Positions 63,103 to 64,000 of a DNA stretch of 64,000 bases are shown here, piece by piece. Both the position numbers and the translations under genes were made by a program. The stretch covers positions 558,001 through 622,000 of the forward strand of contig CAVTVU010000001.1 of the NCBI GenBank assembly GCA_963738305.1, written 5' to 3'. The notes under the pieces were generated by a model. The model was not told the origin of the DNA. It did not search any database and saw only the letters and a list, made by a program, of their open reading frames with translations. How positions within the stretch are numbered: position 1 is the stretch's first letter; each line of letters begins with the position of its first letter. Source of the stretch: JBBRHQ01 sp963738305 (lineage in GTDB: Bacteria; Actinomycetota; Thermoleophilia; Solirubrobacterales; 70-9).

Positions 63103-64000
63103 ATGAGGAAGGTCGCCAGCTTCCAGGACCCGACCTACGTCACCGGGGCGCCCGGATTCCCGCGCCTTCTCTTCGTCACCCAGCGCGCGGGGAAGGTGAT
63201 GGTCGTCGAGAGGGGACGCAAGCGCTCCAAGCCCTTCCTCGACATCTCCGCCAGGGTCAATACGGCGAGGAGCGAGCAGGGCCTGCTCGGCCTGGCGTTC
63301 CCGCCCGACTACCGCAGGAGCGGCCGCTTCTATGTCCAGTACACCGACCGCAACGACGACCTGCAGATCGACGAGTACCGCCGCTCCAGCGCCACCTTCG
63401 CCCGCGCCTCCTCCCGCCGCGCGGTGCTCAAGGCGCCCGAGCCGGAGGGCTACACCAACCACAACGGCGGCCAGCTCCTCTTCCGCGGACAGCTGCTCTA
63501 CAGCGGCATCGGCGACGGCATGGATCCCGGAGACCTCTTCAACTACGCCCAGAGCCTCGACAACCTGCGGGGGAAGATCATCCGCATCAACCCCCGGCCC
63601 AGCCCCGGCGGGAGGCCCTACGGCGTCCCCCGGAGCAACCCCTTCGTCGGGCGGCCCGGGCGCGACGAGATCTACAGCTACGGGCTGCGCAACCCGTACC
63701 GCTTCTCCTTCCAGGACATGAAGGGCGCTCCCGACCGGCTGCTGATCGGCGACGTCGGCGAGAACCGCTTCGAGGAGATCGACTACGAGAACGTGCTCTG
63801 GGCCTGGGGAGGGAACTTCGGCTGGGACGCCTTCGAGGGGGACGATCCCTACGACGCCGGCGGGCCCTGCGGCATCTTCTGCCCCAACGGGGACACGCCT
63901 GACCCGGGGAACACCCTGAAGCCGATCCTCACCTACCCGCACGGGCCCCGCTGCGCGGTGATCGGCGGTTACGTCGTCCGCGATCCGGCCCTGAAGCAGC
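63103..64000 (+). CDS. PQQ-dependent sugar dehydrogenase-like protein (paralog 4), cut by window edge
   Basis: Fourth propeller paralog. The first clear ATG is at 63103 (MRKVASFQDPTYVTGAPGF). Upstream in-frame codons read an Ala/Pro-rich stretch without a start, and a signal-like core in another frame (SALLIAVG) suggests a frameshift near 63020, so the true start lies further 5'. Present are NHNGGQLLFRGQLLYSGIGD, FVGRPGRDEIYSYGLRNPYRFSF, GDVGENRFEEIDYE and CAVIGGYVVRDPAL at the window end. The His and Arg-Asn active-site marks are intact. Confidence 0.88.
   Translation, partial: MRKVASFQDPTYVTGAPGFPRLLFVTQRAGKVMVVERGRKRSKPFLDISARVNTARSEQGLLGLAFPPDYRRSGRFYVQYTDRNDDLQIDEYRRSSATFARASSRRAVLKAPEPEGYTNHNGGQLLFRGQLLYSGIGDGMDPGDLFNYAQSLDNLRGKIIRINPRPSPGGRPYGVPRSNPFVGRPGRDEIYSYGLRNPYRFSFQDMKGAPDRLLIGDVGENRFEEIDYENVLWAWGGNFGWDAFEGDDPYDAGGPCGIFCPNGDTPDPGNTLKPILTYPHGPRCAVIGGYVVRDPALKQ

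Noticed and set aside
62194..63942. Long minus-strand reading frame opposite the fourth PQQ gene
   Set aside because: Composition and position are those of a G+C-driven antisense shadow; the plus strand holds clear protein motifs.

Overview
The window is G+C-rich, densely packed DNA with many GTG and TTG starts and 4-base stop/start overlaps. It looks like a chromosomal segment of an actinobacterium, most likely of the Thermoleophilia/Solirubrobacterales type. Support for this is an actinobacterial IHF-like H2TH protein, a YrbE/MlaE-Mkl lipid-import module, tandem PQQ-type sugar dehydrogenases, a zinc-ribbon class III cyclase with an ATPase and TPR region, and DUF2203 and EVE genes. The lineage is inferred from gene content, not from a marker gene.

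Layout. 0-8.1 kb: TypA/BipA (cut at the left edge), an ABC exporter of FtsX/MacB type, a DUF4239 protein, a DedA/TVP38 protein and an acyl-CoA dehydrogenase behind a nested palindromic operator. 8.4-16.5 kb: small unknown proteins, a Bcp peroxiredoxin, MOSC and GNAT proteins, two tandem CaCA exchangers, a lipoprotein and an ArsA-like ATPase. 16.6-25.8 kb: the large cyclase, EVE-DUF2203-membrane operon, PPK2, and a MoxR-VWA-histidine phosphatase operon. 25.8-30.6 kb: Rrf2, a TSUP transporter, a long inverted-repeat locus, then a TPP riboswitch controlling a three-gene ABC importer for a thiamin precursor. 30.6-40.3 kb: a GGDEF/EAL protein, AlkA-like glycosylase, a serine-palmitoyltransferase-like enzyme divergent from a large GNAT-fold protein, IHF and small proteins. 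40.3-49.4 kb: thioredoxin-like protein, an MMPL/RND transporter, and a cell-surface island (SGNH/DUF459 protein, AlgI-like MBOAT, two paralogous SGNH proteins, an RTX-repeat protein and a Cys-rich secreted protein). 49.4-55.7 kb: hydrolases, Usp-like protein and the lipid-transport module with a SpoIIAA/STAS-like partner. 55.8-64 kb: a lipoprotein and four PQQ-type sugar dehydrogenase paralogs interspersed with an aldehyde dehydrogenase.

Two things stand out beyond ordinary genes. First, three families of short dispersed structured repeats sit between genes. Their hairpin arms change in a compensated way between copies while loops and linkers are conserved: a tandem two-hairpin element (20.3 and 39.5 kb), an about 90-base element (20.2 kb and an inverted pair at 27.5-27.9 kb), and an element in the gaps of two convergent gene pairs (11.45 and 25.8 kb). 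These are the best candidates for something undescribed. Second, genes between about 40.7 and 48.8 kb are broken by many single-base shifts, mostly repaired by removing one base. This looks more like sequence error than decay, and coordinates of those genes are envelopes.

No rRNA, tRNA, insertion sequence, phage gene or CRISPR array was recognised.
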